Source: Brevibacillus laterosporus DSM 25 (lineage in GTDB: Bacteria; Bacillota; Bacilli; Brevibacillales; Brevibacillaceae). Taken from it: a stretch of DNA of 64,000 nucleotides. A model generated the notes under the pieces. The model saw nothing but the letters and a program-made list of their open reading frames with translations, made no database searches and was not told the DNA's origin. Positions 28,161-37,229 of this stretch are shown piece after piece; position 1 is the first letter of the stretch; each line of letters starts with the position of its first letter. The DNA lies in contig NZ_CP017705.1 of assembly GCF_002706795.1 (NCBI RefSeq), positions 3,346,501 to 3,410,500 of the forward strand. Reading direction: 5' to 3'. A program made the translations under genes and the position numbers.

Positions 28161-30602
28161 ATGAAAGTATCATATCAATGGTTAAAAGAATATGTTGATT
28201 TAACAGATATAACACCACAGGATTTAGCGGAAAAAATGACTCGCAGTGGGATCGAGGTAGAGGGTGTCGAATCTCTAAACAAAGGCGTAACAGGTGTTGT
28301 CATCGGTTATGTTCAGGAACGTGAAAAGCATCCAGATGCAGACCGTCTAAGCGTATTAAAGGTAGATGTAGGTCAAGAGGAGCTATTACAAATCGTTTGT
28401 GGTGCTCAAAATGTGGCACAAGGACAAAAAGTTCCAGTAGCAATGATCGGTGCTGTGTTACCTGAGAACTTTAAAATTAAAAAATCCAAGCTTCGCGGTG
28501 TAGAATCTCAAGGGATGATTTGTTCGGCGAAAGAACTAGGATTAAACGATAAATTACTTCCAAAGGACCAGCAAGAAGGTATTCTCGTTTTACCAGAAGA
28601 CGCAGAGCTGGGTGCGGATGCGACTGAGTTTTTGGGATTAAATGATTATGTGTTGGAGTTGGGCTTGACTCCGAATCGTTCCGACTGTTTAAGCATGCTA
28701 GGAGTGGCTTATGAGGTAGCAGCGCTTTATGGACGTGAGGTTAAATTACCAGATACATCGGTAACGGAGGATGGAGAAGCAAATCCTGTTACGGTTGCTA
28801 TTGAAGCTAGCGAGCATTGTTATCAGTACGTAGGTAGACACTTTACTGATGCGGTGATCACAAGTGCACCACAATGGATGAAGAATCGTCTGATAGCGGC
28901 TGGAACACGTCCAATTAATAATGTGGTAGATATCACCAACTATGTCTTATTAGAATACGGACAACCGCTGCATGCTTTTGATGCAAAAGAAGTAGCAGAT
29001 CAACAAATTATTGTTCGCTTGGCACAAGAAAATGAAAAACTGACTACGCTAGATGATCAAGAACGTGCTCTCGATCCAGAAGCGTTAGTAATTGCTGACA
29101 AAGAAAAAGGCTTGGGCATTGCTGGCGTAATGGGGGGAGCTAACTCTGAGATCGTCGATAATACGAAGGAGATCATTTTAGAATCTGCTTACTTCACGCC
29201 GGCTTCTATCCGTCGCACGTCTAAAATGTTGAATTTGCGTACAGAAGGATGTGTTCGGTGGGAAAAGGGTGTTGATCAATCCCGTATCTCTGTAGCATCT
29301 GATCGCGCTGCACACTTAATTCAAAAACTAGCTCATGCCAAGGTATCTAAAGGGGTAGCTGAACAAACCATCACAGTAAACCAACCTGCTGTGGTTCCAG
29401 TCTCACTTACAAAAATTAATGAGCATCTAGGGACTAGTATTACAAAAGAACAAGTAGCAGATATCTTTACTCGCTTGCAGTTTACATTTGACCAGACAGA
29501 ACAGGCAGAAGGAGCATTGTTCACAGTGACGGTTCCTACTCGTCGTGGCGACATTACACTATCTGAGGACCTAATTGAAGAAGTAGCACGCCTCTATGGT
29601 TATGATCGTATCCCGGTAACACTACCAGGTGGAGAATCAATCCAAGGTAAGTTAACTAAAGAACAACAATTGCGCCGTATTACGCGTCATCACCTAATCG
29701 GAACAGGGTTATCTGAGACCATCTCTTATGCATTATTACACCCTGATAAGCTGGCACAATTTAGCGGATTACAAGACGAACGCAAGTTGCATCCTGTGCC
29801 ACTAGCTATGCCAATTAGCGAAGAGCATAGTGTATTACGTACGAATTTGCTAGCAAGCCTTGTAGAGACGGCTACGTATAACAAGAATAGACAAAACCAA
29901 GATTTAGCTTTCTTTGAATTAGGTCATGTCTTCTTATCCGAACAAGAAGAACTGACAGAACAACCAGAACAACGATTGTATCTAGGTGGTCTTGTGACAG
30001 GTCAATGGATGCCCGTAAATTGGATGGGCGTAAAAGCTCCTGTTGATTTTTACACGGTGAAAGGCTTGGTTGAATCCTTGTTTAGCCGTTTGGGAATAAA
30101 CTCACTTGCCGTAACCTATACTGCAAATAAAAATCGCAAAGGAATGCATCCTGGACGTACAGCTGATGTAATGGTTGAGGGTGAAGTGATTGGTTATGTA
30201 GGACAGCTTCATCCTAAGACGGAGAAGGATCATGATTTAGATGAAACCTATGTATTCCAATTTGATCTACAGCATTTGTTCAGCTTTGCGGCCGATCTCA
30301 CTGATTACAAACCATTGCCCAAATTCCCTGCTATAACTCGTGACCTAGCGTTAGTGGTAGAACGTAACTTGCCGGTGGCACAGTTAGAAGCAATCATTCG
30401 TGAAGAGTCAGGTGAATTGCTGGAGTCGGTTACCTTGTTTGATATTTATATGGGAGAGCGCATTGCCTCTGATAAAAAGAGTGTAGCGTACTCCATTGTA
30501 TATCGTCATCCAGAGAGAACCTTGCAGGATGAAGAAGTGCAAGAGATAACAGGAAAAGTTATTGAAGCATTAACTAAGGTAGGAGCAGAATTACGCTCCT
30601 AG
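28161..30602 (+). CDS. pheT: phenylalanyl-tRNA synthetase beta subunit
   Basis: The large subunit for tRNA binding and editing. It has 813 residues: an N-terminal EMAP/tRNA-binding OB domain (about 40-155, HPDADRLSVLKVDVG), B3/B4 editing domain (about 215-395), B5 domain (405-475), a catalytic-like domain, and the C-terminal FDX-anticodon-binding domain (about 720-813, PKFPAITRDLALVV). Full family length. It lies 32 bases after pheS with a GAAAGGGG site and is in the T-box-controlled operon. Confidence 0.97.
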   Translation: MKVSYQWLKEYVDLTDITPQDLAEKMTRSGIEVEGVESLNKGVTGVVIGYVQEREKHPDADRLSVLKVDVGQEELLQIVCGAQNVAQGQKVPVAMIGAVLPENFKIKKSKLRGVESQGMICSAKELGLNDKLLPKDQQEGILVLPEDAELGADATEFLGLNDYVLELGLTPNRSDCLSMLGVAYEVAALYGREVKLPDTSVTEDGEANPVTVAIEASEHCYQYVGRHFTDAVITSAPQWMKNRLIAAGTRPINNVVDITNYVLLEYGQPLHAFDAKEVADQQIIVRLAQENEKLTTLDDQERALDPEALVIADKEKGLGIAGVMGGANSEIVDNTKEIILESAYFTPASIRRTSKMLNLRTEGCVRWEKGVDQSRISVASDRAAHLIQKLAHAKVSKGVAEQTITVNQPAVVPVSLTKINEHLGTSITKEQVADIFTRLQFTFDQTEQAEGALFTVTVPTRRGDITLSEDLIEEVARLYGYDRIPVTLPGGESIQGKLTKEQQLRRITRHHLIGTGLSETISYALLHPDKLAQFSGLQDERKLHPVPLAMPISEEHSVLRTNLLASLVETATYNKNRQNQDLAFFELGHVFLSEQEELTEQPEQRLYLGGLVTGQWMPVNWMGVKAPVDFYTVKGLVESLFSRLGINSLAVTYTANKNRKGMHPGRTADVMVEGEVIGYVGQLHPKTEKDHDLDETYVFQFDLQHLFSFAADLTDYKPLPKFPAITRDLALVVERNLPVAQLEAIIREESGELLESVTLFDIYMGERIASDKKSVAYSIVYRHPERTLQDEEVQEITGKVIEALTKVGAELRS

Positions 30603-30698
30603 TAAATACCTCCATCAAATTCCTTGACGAATACAGTCATTTTCAGTAACCTAGTAGTAATGAGCGTATAGTCGGGCTATTTCAAGGAGGAAGACTCC

Positions 30699-30989
30699 GT
30701 GCAGGAAGATGGGAAAAATCGTTTGTCAGTCGAAATCTATGGTCAGCAGTATCGCCTGAGCGGAAAGGCTAGTAGTAGCCATATGCGGATGGTAGCCAGA
30801 TATGTTGACGATAAAATGAAAGAAATCGCGCAGGGGAACTTTCGGCTAGATACGGCTAAAATTGCTGTACTAAGCTCGGTAAACATTGCTGACGAGTATT
30901 TCCGGTTGCGGCAGGAGTATGAGGAGTTGCTCAGACTGTTGCAAGAAGATGCCAGTAAAATGCCTTCAAATGATAAACATACAACATAG
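30699..30989 (+). CDS. zapA: cell division protein ZapA
   Basis: A Z-ring stabiliser that binds and bundles FtsZ. It has 96 residues: an N-terminal ZapA head (RLSVEIYGQQYRLSG, MRMVARYVDDKM) and a C-terminal coiled coil (about 60-90, RLRQEYEELLRLL). It starts at GTG 30699, 8 bases after AAGGAGG. B. subtilis zapA also lies downstream of pheT. It is followed by a strong hairpin. Confidence 0.93.
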   Translation: MQEDGKNRLSVEIYGQQYRLSGKASSSHMRMVARYVDDKMKEIAQGNFRLDTAKIAVLSSVNIADEYFRLRQEYEELLRLLQEDASKMPSNDKHTT

Positions 30990-31003
30990 ACCGTATGAGG
31001 TTA

Positions 31004-31040
31004 AAGGGCTGTTGAGAAATTATCTCAACAGCCCTTTCAT
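31004..31040 (+). terminator. terminator after zapA
   Basis: A perfect 14-bp stem (31004-31017 with 31023-31036) with a 5-base loop; the T run is short (TTT). Confidence 0.75.
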
Positions 31041-31065
31041 ATACCGTAGGAGCGAGAAGCATCAG

Positions 31066-31089
31066 CAAAAAGACCGCCATAGGCAGTCT
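31066..31089 (-). terminator. terminator of the minus-strand YvlD-like gene
   Basis: On the minus strand AGACTGCC, TAT and GGCGGTCT are followed by five T, 71 bases beyond the stop of the 31160-31513 gene. Confidence 0.7.
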
Positions 31090-31159
31090 GTTTTGCACTT
31101 AATGAATACATGCGAGTATGTGTTGTATTCCTAGCAGGTATCGCTTAACGCAAGCTACT

Positions 31160-31513
31160 TTAGTCTCCGTTGCGCATATCCATCTTACTTTTCATTGGGA
31201 TAAACAAGTCAATAATCCCAATGACCAAGGAAGCAAGTAAGGCGCCAAGTACAGTAACGCGGAAGCCTGGTACCAAAAATTGTGTTAGGTAAATGACGAT
31301 AGCACTTACGACGAAACCGACAATCCCACGATTATAGGGAGAGATTTTATCACCAAAAATGCTTTCGACACCCCAACCAATGAGGGCAATAACAACTGCT
31401 GCAATCAGGGCAGTCCAAAAACCGTTTACGGCAAAGCCCGGTACTAGGAAGCCGACGAACATCAGAACAATTGCGGCAACGATAAAACGAATAACGTGAC
31501 GCATGAAACTCAT
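31160..31513 (-). CDS. small membrane protein, YvlD / phage-holin superfamily IV type
   Basis: A 117-residue protein with four hydrophobic segments: RFIVAAIVLMFVGFLVPGF, WTALIAAVVIALIGWG, IVGFVVSAIVIYLTQFLVPGF and LGALLASLVIGIIDLF. The repeated VPGF after helices 1 and 3 is the family mark. AAGGAGGA lies 7 bases before ATG 31513. Relatives such as B. subtilis YvlD are chromosomal envelope-stress genes, not phage lysis genes, despite the holin label. It interrupts the plus-strand zapA to mutS2 order. Confidence 0.85.
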   Translation of the reverse strand: MSFMRHVIRFIVAAIVLMFVGFLVPGFAVNGFWTALIAAVVIALIGWGVESIFGDKISPYNRGIVGFVVSAIVIYLTQFLVPGFRVTVLGALLASLVIGIIDLFIPMKSKMDMRNGD

Positions 31514-31715
31514 AAACGAGTCCTCCTTGTAGTAGGGTAGGTGTACGTTTTCATTTTGGCTTACCAGGAAATAAAGTATGTAAAACAAATAGCATGTAAT
31601 TATTTCAATGGGCAACTTATCCAAATAGGCATTGATTTTTCATGAAATGGTTTTTGTAAATTTAATAGCACTACATGGTATAATAAAATGATTAGATAAG
31701 AAGGGGGCAGCATAC

Positions 31716-34073
31716 GTGGAGCGAAGGATTTTACGAACACTGGAATTTAACAAAATCATCGCCATGCTGATGGAGAAAACCACATCAGAACTCGGACGAG
31801 AACTGGCTGAGTCACTTGAGCCTTTTAATCATATAGATGTTGTTCGTCATGCACAAAGACAAACAGAGGAAGCAAGCACGGTATTACGTGTCAAAGGAAG
31901 CGTGCCTTTGGGCGGTATTCGCAATATCCGTGGACCGATCCAACGTGCTCGGCTGAACTCGATCTTAGCACCACTGGAACTTCTTGATATTGCTACTACT
32001 TTGCATGCGGGACGTCGTCTTAAACAGTTTATTAATGATATTTCTGAGGAACATGAGCTTTCCATATTGCAAAGCTTGGTAGATAGAATTGAAGGGCTAC
32101 GTGAATTAGAAACTGAAATAAAGCGCTGTATTGATGATAACGGTGAAGTAGTGGATAGCGCTAGCCTTGAATTGCGTCAGATTCGTCAGGAGATTAGAAG
32201 CTCTGAAGCACGAATTCGCGAAAAGCTTGACCAGATGACCCGTTCTTCCTCTACACAAAAAATGTTGATGGAAAACATTGTAACAATACGTGGAGACCGC
32301 TTTGTTATTCCAGTAAAACAGGAATATCGTTCGCATTTTGGCGGTATTGTACACGATCAATCTGCGTCAGGTGCCACGTTGTTTATTGAACCGGAAGTGA
32401 TTGTTTCGATGAACAATAAGCTACGTGAGGCTAGATTAAAAGAAGAGCATGAAGTAGAACGCATTCTTTATACGTTAACCGTACTAGTAGCGGATCATGT
32501 GGATATGTTATTGGAGAACCTTTCCGTTCTAGCTGAGCTTGATTTTATCTTTGCAAAAGCGCAATTAGCATACAGCATGAAAGCCATCAGCCCGAAATTA
32601 AATGAAGAAGGCTATATTTTACTTAAAAAGGGACGTCATCCGCTGATTGATCCAAAGGTAGTCGTACCACTAGATGTAGAATTAGGTAAAGAGTATTCAG
32701 GTATTGTAGTCACTGGTCCTAATACTGGCGGTAAGACTGTATCCATTAAAACATTGGGTTTATTATCCTTAATGACGATGGCAGGCCTTCATATACCAGC
32801 ACAAGAAGAAACTGAGATGGCGATATTTTCATCTATTTTTGCAGATATTGGTGATGAACAATCCATTGAGCAGAGTTTATCGACATTTTCTAGTCATTTA
32901 ACTAACATCATTCGCATATTAGATCAAATGGATGAAAAGAGTCTGGTGCTGTTTGACGAATTAGGAGCAGGTACGGATCCTACAGAGGGTGCAGCGCTTG
33001 CAATGTCCATTTTGGATTATGTGTTAGACAAAGGGGCTAGACTAGTAGCTACTACGCACTATAGTGAGTTAAAAGCCTATGCATACGATACGCCAGAAGT
33101 AGTTAACGCCAGTGTAGAGTTCGATGTACAGACGCTACGTCCAACCTACCGACTGCTGGTTGGAGTTCCGGGGCGTTCTAATGCATTTGCAATTGCAGCG
33201 CGTCTTGGCTTAAACGAGCAAATCATCGATCAGGCTCGCCGCTCTGTGTCTAAAGAGGAGAATCAGGTTGAGAAAATGATTGCCTCCTTGGAATCAAACA
33301 AGAAGACAGCAGAAAAAGAACGCGAAGACGCTGAGAATATCCGCAAACAAGCGGAAGAATTACGTCAGCAATTAGACGAGGAGCGCCGTCAATTCGCTGA
33401 GACAAAAAATCGATTGCTAGAAAAAGCGGAAGAAGAGGCACGCATCGCTGTACAATTAGCCCGTGACGAAGCAGAAGAAATCATTCGTGAGTTGCGTCAA
33501 ATGCGTAAAGAAGGTGTTGATTTTAAAGAACACCGCCTAATTGATGCCAAACAGCGGTTAGGAAATGCTGTGTTAGAGCTGGAAAAGGAAAAGGTGAAAA
33601 AACCAGCCAAAGCAGTTCGTGCTACTCAGATCAAGATCGGTGACGAAGTAATGGTAGATAGCTTTGGACAAAAGGGAACCGTCTTGGATAAGGTATCTAG
33701 CTCTGAATATTTAGTTCAGCTTGGAATTATTAAAATGAAAGTCAAAAAAGATGATATGCATGTGGTGAAGGAATCAGTACAGCCGAAGAAACCGGTGCAG
33801 TACACGACCATTAAGAGAGAAGCTCATAGCGTTAAATTAGATCTGGATCTACGCGGCTATAATGTAGAGGATAGCATTCAAGAAATAGATCGTTATCTGG
33901 ATGATGCAGTATTGTCAGGCTTCCATAAGGTATCCATTATTCATGGGAATGGTACAGGGGTTTTGCGCAAAGGTGTGCATGAATTTTTGCGCCGCCATCG
34001 TAGCGTGAAGTCGTTCCGTCTAGGTGGTCAAGGCGAGGGTGGCGTGGGTGCTACCATTGTAGAATTGAAATAG
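31716..34073 (+). CDS. mutS2: MutS2 ATPase/endonuclease
   Basis: A homologue of MutS that in Bacillus acts on stalled or collided ribosomes and in other species limits recombination. It has 785 residues: N-terminal core/lever helices, the ATPase with Walker A GPNTGGKTVSIK near 335, Walker B LVLFDELGAGTDPTEG, a long coiled coil (about 515-620), a KOW-like segment, and a C-terminal Smr nuclease domain (about 708-785) with LDLRGYNVEDS and HGNGTGVLRKGV. Full length for the family. GTG start, 8 bases after AAGGGGG; a TATAAT at 31679-31684 may be its -10. Confidence 0.95.
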   Translation: MERRILRTLEFNKIIAMLMEKTTSELGRELAESLEPFNHIDVVRHAQRQTEEASTVLRVKGSVPLGGIRNIRGPIQRARLNSILAPLELLDIATTLHAGRRLKQFINDISEEHELSILQSLVDRIEGLRELETEIKRCIDDNGEVVDSASLELRQIRQEIRSSEARIREKLDQMTRSSSTQKMLMENIVTIRGDRFVIPVKQEYRSHFGGIVHDQSASGATLFIEPEVIVSMNNKLREARLKEEHEVERILYTLTVLVADHVDMLLENLSVLAELDFIFAKAQLAYSMKAISPKLNEEGYILLKKGRHPLIDPKVVVPLDVELGKEYSGIVVTGPNTGGKTVSIKTLGLLSLMTMAGLHIPAQEETEMAIFSSIFADIGDEQSIEQSLSTFSSHLTNIIRILDQMDEKSLVLFDELGAGTDPTEGAALAMSILDYVLDKGARLVATTHYSELKAYAYDTPEVVNASVEFDVQTLRPTYRLLVGVPGRSNAFAIAARLGLNEQIIDQARRSVSKEENQVEKMIASLESNKKTAEKEREDAENIRKQAEELRQQLDEERRQFAETKNRLLEKAEEEARIAVQLARDEAEEIIRELRQMRKEGVDFKEHRLIDAKQRLGNAVLELEKEKVKKPAKAVRATQIKIGDEVMVDSFGQKGTVLDKVSSSEYLVQLGIIKMKVKKDDMHVVKESVQPKKPVQYTTIKREAHSVKLDLDLRGYNVEDSIQEIDRYLDDAVLSGFHKVSIIHGNGTGVLRKGVHEFLRRHRSVKSFRLGGQGEGGVGATIVELK

Positions 34074-34091
34074 CGGGGAGGAGAGCCTCTT

Positions 34092-34502
34092 ATGGCGATC
34101 TTATTTCAAAATACGTATCTAGCCACGGCTACCTATTTTGCTGTGACAGGTCTTGCAATGATCCTGTTTATCTCTATTTTTGAATTGGTTACAAAGTACC
34201 GAGTCTGGGTCGAATTAAAAAAGGGAAATCTTGCTGTAGCAATGGCAACAGGGGGGAAGATATTTGGGATTGCTAATATTTTCCGATTTTCCATTCAGCA
34301 GCATGAAAAGCTAGGGGCGTCCCTACTACATGCTAGCTACGGATTTCTATTGATGCTACTTGCCTACTTTATCTTTGAATTCATGACGCCAAGTCTAAAA
34401 ATCGATCATGAAATCGAGCAGGATAACCGCGCAATCGGGCTGATTTCCATGTTTCTATCCATCGGTTTTTCATACATCATTGGAGCTAGTTTGGTGGTGT
34501 AA
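34092..34502 (+). CDS. DUF350 membrane protein, YshE-like
   Basis: A 136-residue protein with four hydrophobic segments and the DUF350 pattern (FELVTKYRVWVELKKGNLAVA, a central glycine-containing GGKIFGIANI, and IGFSYIIGASLVV). It lies 18 bases after mutS2 with GGGGAGGAG, the same neighbour as B. subtilis yshE. Function is unknown. Confidence 0.88.
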   Translation: MAILFQNTYLATATYFAVTGLAMILFISIFELVTKYRVWVELKKGNLAVAMATGGKIFGIANIFRFSIQQHEKLGASLLHASYGFLLMLLAYFIFEFMTPSLKIDHEIEQDNRAIGLISMFLSIGFSYIIGASLVV

Positions 34503-34567
34503 GTGTAATTCTTACATGTAAAAATGGACAGGTAAGAAATTCATGAAGATATTTCAAAGCGTAATCA

Positions 34568-34600
34568 GGACGGCAATTTTTGTGAATGGCTGTCCTTTTT
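34568..34600 (+). terminator. terminator after mutS2-yshE
   Basis: AGGACGGC pairs with GCTGTCCT with one G-T pair, followed by TTTTT. Confidence 0.8.
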
Positions 34601-34669
34601 ACGTTTGGCAGGGTATAATATGGCTTTGAGAAGGGTAGAAAGAATCTCTCATAGTGAGGGGGCAGCAAT

Positions 34670-34744
34670 TTGGATAAACTGTACAAAGCGTTGTTTATTT
34701 GCGGCCTTGTTTTTCTGGGGTTAGGAATTTACTATCTATCGTAG
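34670..34744 (+). CDS. possible 24-residue membrane microprotein
   Basis: A short frame starting at TTG 34670, 7 bases after GAGGGGG (34656-34662), encodes a product whose residues 6-22 form one hydrophobic segment (ALFICGLVFLGLGIYYL) after a charged MDKLYK. A TATAAT at 34614-34619 lies upstream, after the previous terminator. The ribosome site, hydrophobic pattern and position suggest a real small membrane protein, but the length makes chance hard to exclude. Confidence 0.45.
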   Translation: MDKLYKALFICGLVFLGLGIYYLS

Positions 34745-34798
34745 TTACTACATACGTAGCATATATACGTGGAGAAACAAAGGAAAGAGGAGATTATT

Positions 34799-36097
34799 AT
34801 GACACATCCTATTCGTGTCGCGGTTGTAGGCCTTGGTTTTGTAGGTTTGCCACTCGCATTAACCTACGCGATGAAAGGTGCAAAAGTAGTCGGAATCGAT
34901 GTTTCTGAACAACTTGTGAAGGAAACAAACGAAGGAAAATCTCACCATCTGGAAGCATATAAAGGCAAAACATTGCCAGAAATTTTAAAAGAACAGGTGG
35001 AGGCAGGTCGTTTTCATGCCACCACTTCCTATGAGGAAGCAAAACAGCAGGTTGATCATTATATCGTAACAGTGGGTATCCCTGTTAAAAATGGTGATCC
35101 TGAGTTGCAATATTTGAAAAGCGCTGCTCAATCATTAGGAAGCCAACTTAAAAAAGGTGATCACGTCATGATTCGCAGTACCGTTATTCCTGGTACAACG
35201 GAAGAAGTCGTGAAGCCATTCCTTGAAGAAGCGAGCGGTATGAAGGCAGGCGAGGACTTCTATCTAAGCTACTGCTCTGAACGTATTGCAGAAGGACGGG
35301 CTTTTGAAGAGTTTATTCATATGCCTCTAGCGTTAGGCGGTATTAACGAGGCGAGTGCTGCCAAAGGAAAAGAATTGCTTTCCTTTATTAGTGAGACAGA
35401 GATCACGATTACAGATATTCGTGTAGTGGAGGCCTCTAAGGTTATTGAGAACATTCAGCGTGACGTAAATATTGCGATGGTTCAAGAATTTGCGAGATTT
35501 GCGGAAGCAGCAGATATCGATGTTTTTGAATTAATCAAGGTTGCTAACACGCATACTCGCGTCAATTTATTAACACCTGGTCCTGGTGTAGGTGGTTACT
35601 GTTTGCCAAATGCGCTGTATTACTTGGCACCAAAAGCGAAGGAGTTACACGTTGACTTACCACTTTTGACTACTGCACGTAAGACCAACGATGGCATTCC
35701 TACTGTGCTGGTAAACATGCTGGAGCAAACACTACAATCTGTGGGTAAACGTTTGGCTGACAGTAAGGTAGCTGTGTTTGGTTTAGCGATGAAGGATTTT
35801 TCCAATGATGATCGCATCAGTCCCGTGCACGATTTTATTGAGCTATTGCTCGCGAAAGGGGTAGAAGTTACCTCTTACGATCCTGCTGTTCATACCCCAT
35901 ATGATCATAAAAAAGACAGCTTAGAAGCTGCTGTATCAGGCGCTGATGCTTTGGTGTTAGCTGCGATGCAACAGGAGTTCACCGAACTTAATTGGGCTGA
36001 AGTTACCGGGAAAATGGCGTCATCTCCGGTCGTATTAGATTTGAAAAATCGTATTCCGCGTACACTTGATGAGCAAGTGAAAGTGAAGCGGATTTAG
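34799..36097 (+). CDS. nucleotide-sugar dehydrogenase (UDP-ManNAc dehydrogenase-like)
   Basis: An NAD-dependent four-electron oxidation of a UDP-sugar to its uronic acid, for surface polysaccharide. It has 432 residues: N-terminal Rossmann VVGLGFVGLPLALTYA, the VTVGIPV and STVIPGTTEEVV segments, the dimerisation helix with KVIENIQRDVNIA, the catalytic cysteine in GVGGYCLPNA, and a C-terminal UDP-binding domain. Start at ATG 34799 follows AGAGGAG. WecC and TuaD/UgdA-like enzymes share this fold; the pattern is closest to WecC in my reading, but the substrate is not fixed. Confidence 0.85.
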   Translation: MTHPIRVAVVGLGFVGLPLALTYAMKGAKVVGIDVSEQLVKETNEGKSHHLEAYKGKTLPEILKEQVEAGRFHATTSYEEAKQQVDHYIVTVGIPVKNGDPELQYLKSAAQSLGSQLKKGDHVMIRSTVIPGTTEEVVKPFLEEASGMKAGEDFYLSYCSERIAEGRAFEEFIHMPLALGGINEASAAKGKELLSFISETEITITDIRVVEASKVIENIQRDVNIAMVQEFARFAEAADIDVFELIKVANTHTRVNLLTPGPGVGGYCLPNALYYLAPKAKELHVDLPLLTTARKTNDGIPTVLVNMLEQTLQSVGKRLADSKVAVFGLAMKDFSNDDRISPVHDFIELLLAKGVEVTSYDPAVHTPYDHKKDSLEAAVSGADALVLAAMQQEFTELNWAEVTGKMASSPVVLDLKNRIPRTLDEQVKVKRI

Positions 36098-36136
36098 AAT
36101 GTAGATAGATTGTAAATAAGGAAAAAAGCATAAATG

Positions 36137-36186
36137 AAAACGTCCTGTCCCCAGCCAAAATGATGGAGGGAAGCAGGACGTTTTTT
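36137..36186 (+). terminator. terminator of the nucleotide-sugar dehydrogenase gene
   Basis: AAAACGTCCTG at 36137-36147 pairs with CAGGACGTTTT at 36174-36184 and ends in a T run. It may also serve the convergent gene. Confidence 0.85.
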
Positions 36187-36208
36187 GCCTTTGTGCATGT
36201 GCATGGTG

Positions 36209-37036
36209 TTAACAAAACGGCACTGAACTAGCCAAATTCATCATTGCACGCATGGTTTTATACATATCAGACTGATTTTTTGCGTAGTATGTAACTTCAG
36301 TTGTATTAGGAATGATCTTTGTTTCTGGTACGATAGCGGCCATCTCAGCTTGACCGTAATGAGAGAACTCTATCTTTAATTCAAGTGGCAGTTCTGTAGT
36401 GAGTGGTACGATCTCCTTACAACGCTGCAAAGCTAGGCCTGCTTGCTCTTGAAGAATTTCGCGGCTTTCTTGTAGCGAAAGGCAGATTGCAGAAGTGCGA
36501 GACGTCGCATATTTAACGATTGCTGTCTGGATGCCAGGAATGAGCTCACGTGCTTCCTCTGCAATGAGATTGTCACCGGATACCAAGCAGACTGGTACAC
36601 CATATAAACCTGCATAGATAGCATTAAAACCAAATTCGCCAACAACTCGATCATTTATATACATATTCTTAATTACACGGGACATGGTATGGCTAAGAAC
36701 CCCTGGAACGCCGTGACGGGTATGGTAGCCGATTAAAAAAACGGCATCATATGTTTCATCCAGCCCATGCATCATAGAGTGATCGCGTGGGGTTCCACGA
36801 AGCAGGCGAGCTTTCGGATGCAAATCTTCCAAATGAATGTTATTAAGATTTTCGTGGCTATCTGCTACCAGGATTTCTGTAGCGCCAGCCGCTATTGCCC
36901 CTTCAATGACAGCATTCACATCACCAGTCATATAGGAACGACCTCTTTGATAATTACTACCTGTTTCGGGGTTAATATAAGTAGGATCAGTAATACCCGA
37001 AATTCCTTCCATATCGCAGGATATAAATACTTTCAC
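36209..37036 (-). CDS. M55 family D-aminopeptidase, DppA-like
   Basis: A zinc-dependent D-amino-acid aminopeptidase of 275 residues; B. subtilis DppA forms a decameric ring and helps use D-Ala peptides from peptidoglycan. Metal ligands are visible in FISCDMEGISGI (D, E), ADSHENLNN (H), LIGYHTRHG (H) and the GEFGFNA glutamate. The ending AMMNLASSVPFC resembles DppA's terminal segment. I use GTG 37036; AAAGG lies 12 bases upstream, and TTG 37048 abuts it. The dpp transporter genes found next to dppA in B. subtilis are absent. Confidence 0.9.
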   Translation of the reverse strand: MKVFISCDMEGISGITDPTYINPETGSNYQRGRSYMTGDVNAVIEGAIAAGATEILVADSHENLNNIHLEDLHPKARLLRGTPRDHSMMHGLDETYDAVFLIGYHTRHGVPGVLSHTMSRVIKNMYINDRVVGEFGFNAIYAGLYGVPVCLVSGDNLIAEEARELIPGIQTAIVKYATSRTSAICLSLQESREILQEQAGLALQRCKEIVPLTTELPLELKIEFSHYGQAEMAAIVPETKIIPNTTEVTYYAKNQSDMYKTMRAMMNLASSVPFC

Positions 37037-37103
37037 GATTACGCACAACCTTTCTATGTAGTTCCACTACTATTGTACAAGGATTCAGACAATCAAACAA
37101 AGA

Positions 37104-37149
37104 AAAAACGACTTTACTCACTTAGATGAAAGCGGAGAAAGTCGTTTTT
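37104..37149 (-). terminator. hairpin after the glycosyltransferase gene
   Basis: AAAAACGACTTT pairs perfectly with AAAGTCGTTTTT. T runs occur on both strands. It lies 81 bases past the stop of the 37230-38372 gene. Confidence 0.7.
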
Positions 37150-37229
37150 GTACATATTGATTATGGGTATAAGCATTAACGCTTAGGCTATTTCCAAGTC
37201 AGTATAGATAATTGATACCCATACATAAG

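Noticed and set aside
31160-31513. YvlD-like gene as a phage lysis holin
   Set aside because: The family name includes holin, but the protein is a chromosomal membrane protein family and no phage gene is nearby.
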